In this document: in pieces, positions 59,512 to 64,000 of the stretch
How the letters are laid out: each line of letters opens with the position of its first letter
Numbering within the stretch: position 1 is the stretch's first letter
Assembly: GCA_030760725.1 (NCBI GenBank)
Contig: JASWHV010000011.1
Coordinates: 10,441,501 to 10,505,500, forward strand
Length of the DNA: 64,000 bases
Source: Neostapfia colusana
Taxonomy: Eukaryota > Streptophyta > Magnoliopsida > Poales > Poaceae
Direction: 5' to 3'
The notes under the pieces: generated by a model
Databases searched by the model: none
The model's input: only the letters and a program-made list of their open reading frames with translations
What the model was told of the DNA's origin: nothing
Position numbers and translations under genes: made by a program

Positions 59512-62500
59512 TGTGACGGACCCACGGGACCTCGTCGGGTGGTGCCGTGTTATGCGGCACCCAAAAGCACACGGGTTGCAGAAACACATCATATTACATA
59601 AATAGTTTAGTGGAAGCGTACAAGAATGTTTTACAAATAGTTATATCAGAGTAAACCACAACGGAAGACTATCACTCTCACGGCTCATATCTAAACTAGC
59701 AACAAAGAAACGGTCCAGCCCGCGGACGTTTCTTACTAGCAACACGAAGATCAATCTGCAGCGGCGAGGATGCTCTTTGATTAAGCACTCGGAGGTTCCC
59801 GAGTCTCATCGGCATCCCATCTCATAAGCATCGAGTCAATTACCTGCAAAACAACTCGGATAGCATCCGTGAGCATAACGCTCAGCAATACTTAACCGTC
59901 ACCCTAAACATGAAACTCTAAGTGAGGTTATGAACCTAACATAGGATGGCATAAGCATAATTAAACTCGCCTAAAAGTGCATCCTTACTTTCAGGTATTA
60001 ATTGCAGCATTTTAAGTAACCCTGGGCACGCCACATCGGGAGTCCACAATCAGACAAGAAACGCTTTCCCCCGATGTAAATTGCTCATGGCATAAAAGAA
60101 TCGAGTTTGCACTAGCCTATTCATCAAGCTTCAATACAAGATAGAATAATACTTCACATCAAGATGATTAGTTCCTTCCTCATGCAAGTTCTTACTATGT
60201 CACGACTGTGAGAACAAGTATGCTCGGTCCATTCCGCGAGCGACGGTGATTCGAATCAATAACACCCGGACTACACGACACGTACGCCCGTACTCGACGT
60301 TGCCTACAACAACCATCACTGACGTCGTACGTGGCAGCCTTTCCCCTGTTTCACCCCCGCTGAATCGATCAAGTCACCCAGTACAGTAGCTACTCTCATT
60401 GTGCACCTTCCGACGTGAGATGTCATGAGAATATTCCCCACATACTGCACACCGGCCGTCCGCCTGAGGCGACCCGAAAAGTCCCAACGATAGCTTCCCG
60501 AGGTACATCGGTTTACTGGGTCCCATATAGCCAGCATGAGTCCGGTACACAACTCAAACTTGTTCAACAGGGCCGCATACGGATCGGTCCTTGACCGACA
60601 CGGACAGGTCTACAGCACCCAGGCCCCTATGTCCTGCTGCCCCTACAACCTTCCGGTCTCAACTTTAACTTGCTAATTCAGTTATGAACCAATCCCGTAT
60701 GCCCCTGTTGTTCCTGAAACTGCGAGTAGCATCTCACCACTCGACTTCTACCGAACCGTACTTAAGCATGGCAGTTCTACACGGTGATAGACACCGATCC
60801 AATACTCCATGGGTCATTTGGCTATGCAAATGGAGTATCAAACACTAGACCTAATGCATAATTTATATCCTAACCGAAAGTGAATACAAAACAAAAACTT
60901 AACAGCTGTTAAATACAAACCGGAGCTTGCCTGTTTTGCAGTGTAGTCGTATATAACCAGTTAGTGTCTTTGCAGATCCACCCTTGACTCTCCGGAGCTT
61001 GATCCACTTCGATGAATCACTCCTTTGAGTCCCCTTCGTTGTGGTCCCTATTGAGATGCATATGCACATATTTTATAGAATGTAATGGAAAGAAGTTATG
61101 GAACTAATTTCTTAGTACAGAGGTTGTGTGGAAAAGCCAAGCATGGCTTGGTTTGCCTCTGTTGTGCAAAGAACAGAAATAAATTAAATTGACCTTAAGG
61201 CCTTAGCTATACACTAATCATTTTCCCTAATGATCATAATAGACAAGCTGAAAAGATTTGAGTGCAACTGAAGAACAAGAACTCCAATGGCCTCAAAACT
61301 TTTACAGCAGGTTCTATACTACCTAAGGATTTAGCTTGCCAAATTGCAGCTAATGTGGAGTCATATTTGTCCTCCCCAATTCTCACAATATCTCTTATGT
61401 ATTCCCACCTATACACATGTATGGAGAACAAGAATAGGGAGTTCCAGGACTCATCTTGGGCTGATAATTTACATGTGCGTTCTTGATCACATGAGAGTCA
61501 TATGGTCCAAAATTCAGCCCTTTTACTTGGGTAGTTCTCCCAGAACAATTCTTTAAGCATTTGTACTCAACAGAATTAATTCTGTAGTAATGTGAATTTT
61601 CATGCCCAATTAAGTGAACTACAATTCCAAGTATGTCTCAGAGAGCTTTCCTAAATTTTCCTATGATATTTGGAGCTATGGATTGCTCAGAACAGATTTT
61701 TGAAGTGGGAAACATTTTCTGAAAATGTTTCTGGACTCTTTTGAACACAGTAGTTTGCATTTAGCAAATTCCTACTCAAATGATCTTCAAATGAGCTGAA
61801 AATTTGCTAGTAGGTCAACACTATGCTAACGAATATTCTGGTAAAATCTGGGGATTTTTGGATAACCCAAACTCCCTCAATAATTCTTTTTCAGAAAATC
61901 TTCAAAGAATTTTCCAGAATATAATATTGACTTTCATACAAATCTGAGTTCATATTTGGATAGAACTCAGAGAGATGAATCCAACCCAATTGGAATCACT
62001 CAAATTGGATTTTCTACAGGGAGATATGAATTTCTAAAGATTGAGCTAAGTCTGGAATTATTTTCCTATTGAAAATCCGGCTGGACCCACTGTTTTGAAT
62101 TCCAGCCAATAGAAGCGAAGCCACACCAGGCCACAGCACCTCTGCGCGCCAACACACGGGATCCCGGCCACACCCGATCCCGGGTTTAAAATTTGAGCTG
62201 CTGACAGCCGGGGCCCACGCTTCGTCTTCTACCTCCCGCTCCTCGCTCGCGCCCGCGCTGCCCCTCGCCGGCCGGACGCCGGAGCTCGCCGGCTCGCCGT
62301 TTCCGGCGACCGCCTGATCTGAAACTCGCCGCCAGGGAGTTTGTGACACCGAGGAACACGGCTGTAGGGTTTGCTAGGGCTGCCGACGACCGGAACATGG
62401 TCGGCGACGTGTGACTGCCTCTGTGGAAGTTCGGCAGCGTCGCCTAGGGTTTCCGGCCCGCCAAAACCTGCGCCGACGTGCCCTACAGCACCAGCGCAGC

Positions 62501-63825
62501 TCTAGGAAGATCGGCACGACCTCAAAATGGCTTGGGAGTGGCTGTAAATAGGTTGTCACCGTGCGACCGAATGGGTCCGCCATGAACACCTTTAGTCAAG
62601 CTCGAATTCCGTCGTGCTGAGGCGTTTTCATGCGCTGGATCCTAAAGGAGAAATGACCGCCGGCTAATCCAGCATCTATGTGCCATATTTGATGACCTAA
62701 GGAGGATCAGAGGGCAAGAATTTGAAAGAATCATACCGGAAGCTCGGGATGAGGTCGCCGGAGCAAAACCTCAAAATTCGCCGCCGATAGCTTATGGCAC
62801 GGCCTGAGCTTGGGCTTAGAGCAGCACCGCACCCGTGCGCGTACGTAGGTGTGATCGCTTGGCCGTGAAACCCGCTGTGGAGGGCTGTCCACGAGCACCC
62901 GATCACGCTTTTGAGCTAGGTCACCGCGGCGGCGGTTGTTCTCGGGCACTGGAGGCCGCAGCTCGCTGGATTGCGGGTCAGGGAGGTGGAGGCCGAGCTC
63001 GCGGCGATGTTTAGCAGCTCGGGGGAGGGGAGGACGCGACAATTTCTTCGGTTTCCCGATCGACCGAGAGGGCGGAGGAGAGGAGCTCGGTTCGCTCGGT
63101 GTTCTCGCGAGGAGAGGAAGCAAATGATGTTGGCTTGGTCCGAGGAGGGAGAGATCACGTTGCTGAAGCGGTGAGAACCGACTCTGGGGCGCCAGCGCGT
63201 GGAGGCCGGCAGCAGGAGCTGGCGCGGCAAGCTCCTCTGTGGCGCTCGCGAGGTGTTCGGGAAAATTTCCCACCGAGAGCAAAACTTAGTGAGTAAGCCT
63301 CCTCCTTTAGCTCTGTGACATGTGGGTCCCACTCCACATGTACCTCCCAAATATCTGTTCAAGCTGATCTCTTTAATCCCCAGAATTCTAAGTTTAAAAA
63401 GGTGGGCTAGAATTTGAATTCCTCAAATTCAGTTTGAATTTGCAAGACTAAATCTGAATTTGGTTTAGAATTTGCAATATGTTCTTTTTAGCTCTCTTTT
63501 GAGCCCACCCTACAAATGGAAAGTTGGTGATAAAACTTTTCTCTCTAAATCCAACCATATGGGTGCATGTTTATTCAAAGTTTTTGGTTACCCCATGTGT
63601 GAGCTTTGAATTTCAAATCTGAATTTTAAACTTTCATGCAAAGAGGTATTTAACTCCTTATTGGTGCAACACTTTTAAATAAAAAGGTGAACCTCAGGTT
63701 GGATGTTCATCCATGTATTACCTTGCATGAAGAAAAGTTTTAGCAAGTCCCATTTTTCATGTCTTTGCCACACATATGAACTCAAACCTTAGTTTTTATT
63801 CATACACATTTTTGGGACTTTTACA
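59512..63825 (-). repeat. C1 5' LTR
   Basis: The LTR is 4314 bp, pairing with 49114-53425. The hairpin is at 59871-59883. It is followed by target copy GGCCC at 63826-63830. Confidence 0.95.
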
Positions 63826-63830
63826 GGCCC

Positions 63831-64000
63831 ACTGAGGTTTCACCCCTAACAGCATACAAGAGGCTCCAACCCCGCTGCAGTGGCCCCCTCTTGAGCCTTG
63901 CGGTTCATATGGTAGTACAGCTGACACCTATTCCCCACATCATCCAACACACCCATACTACGCCGGGGATACACCTAATTAATTGGCCAAGCTGCCCCAT
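63831..64000 (-). repeat. Family B LTR (B3), continued to window end
   Basis: B3 resumes after C1: ACTGAGGTTTCACCCC is the reverse complement of the B LTR near 11655. It runs on to AATTAATTGGCCAAGCTG at the window edge. The LTR is incomplete here. Confidence 0.88.

Larger units (their letters stand above)
49114..63825 (-). mobile_element. Ty3/gypsy element C1, complete structure (minus strand)
   Basis: A 14.7-kb element with 4.3-kb LTRs is flanked by perfect target duplication GGCCC (49109-49113 and 63826-63830), inside the B3 LTR. Primer-binding site, leader, a single gag-pol frame and polypurine tract are all present. LTR differences are about 1-4% in stretches compared by eye, fewest near the polypurine-tract end. 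Only two in-frame stops inside pol, one stop between protease and RT, and one frameshift disrupt the polyprotein. It is the last layer of the stack, so it is younger than B3. Confidence 0.96.

Overview
The window is plant nuclear DNA, almost certainly from a grass (Poaceae). I see no host gene. Essentially every base can be assigned to LTR retrotransposons stacked inside one another. The evidence for a grass is inference: very long (3-4.3 kb) part GC-rich, part AT-rich LTRs, primer-binding sites matching initiator tRNA-Met, and Ty3/gypsy polyproteins whose integrase ends in a chromodomain-like tail (chromovirus, Tekay/Del-like). I cannot name the species.

I use these working names. Family C has about 3.9-4.3 kb LTRs that start TGTAAAAG-like. 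Family B has about 3.2-3.5 kb LTRs, TGTAACACC...GTGTGACA. Family D is related to B and starts TGTAACGCCC-like. There is also one small Copia element. Layout: C0, a + strand C-type LTR entered about 10 bases from its start (1-6592), holds the Copia element (2609-5656, TSD TAGAA). C3, a second + strand C-type LTR, begins at 6593 and resumes at 23452-25472. C3 holds a minus-strand C solo LTR (6689-23446, TSD CTAGT), which holds the complete element B1 (9075-21668, +, TSD GACGT). C3 is cut at 25473 by the minus-strand element D. D holds the complete element B2 (28599-41068, +, TSD AAACA) and is cut at 43778 by C2 (+). C2 is cut at 48288 by a minus-strand B-type LTR, B3. B3 holds C1 (49114-63825, minus, TSD GGCCC) and runs off the end of the window. 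The deepest path, C0 > C3 > D > C2 > B3 > C1, is six layers.

All coding regions are retroelement gag, protease, reverse transcriptase, RNase H and integrase. All polyproteins are broken by stops or frameshifts. C1 and B2 are the least damaged. B1 and B2 also carry an extra reading frame (ORF0) between the primer-binding site and gag. Its N-terminus reproduces the histone H3 tail around K9 (TARKSTGG).

The second unusual signal is inside the LTRs of B and D. Two short exons in matching phase, an AG/GCAAGT donor and a 3' splice-like site preceded by a conserved CTTGCTGAG hairpin encode an acidic peptide. The differences between B copies in its last exon are mainly synonymous. The donor and hairpin-plus-acceptor modules recur in the C-family LTRs. 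These two observations are the best candidates for undescribed biology here.
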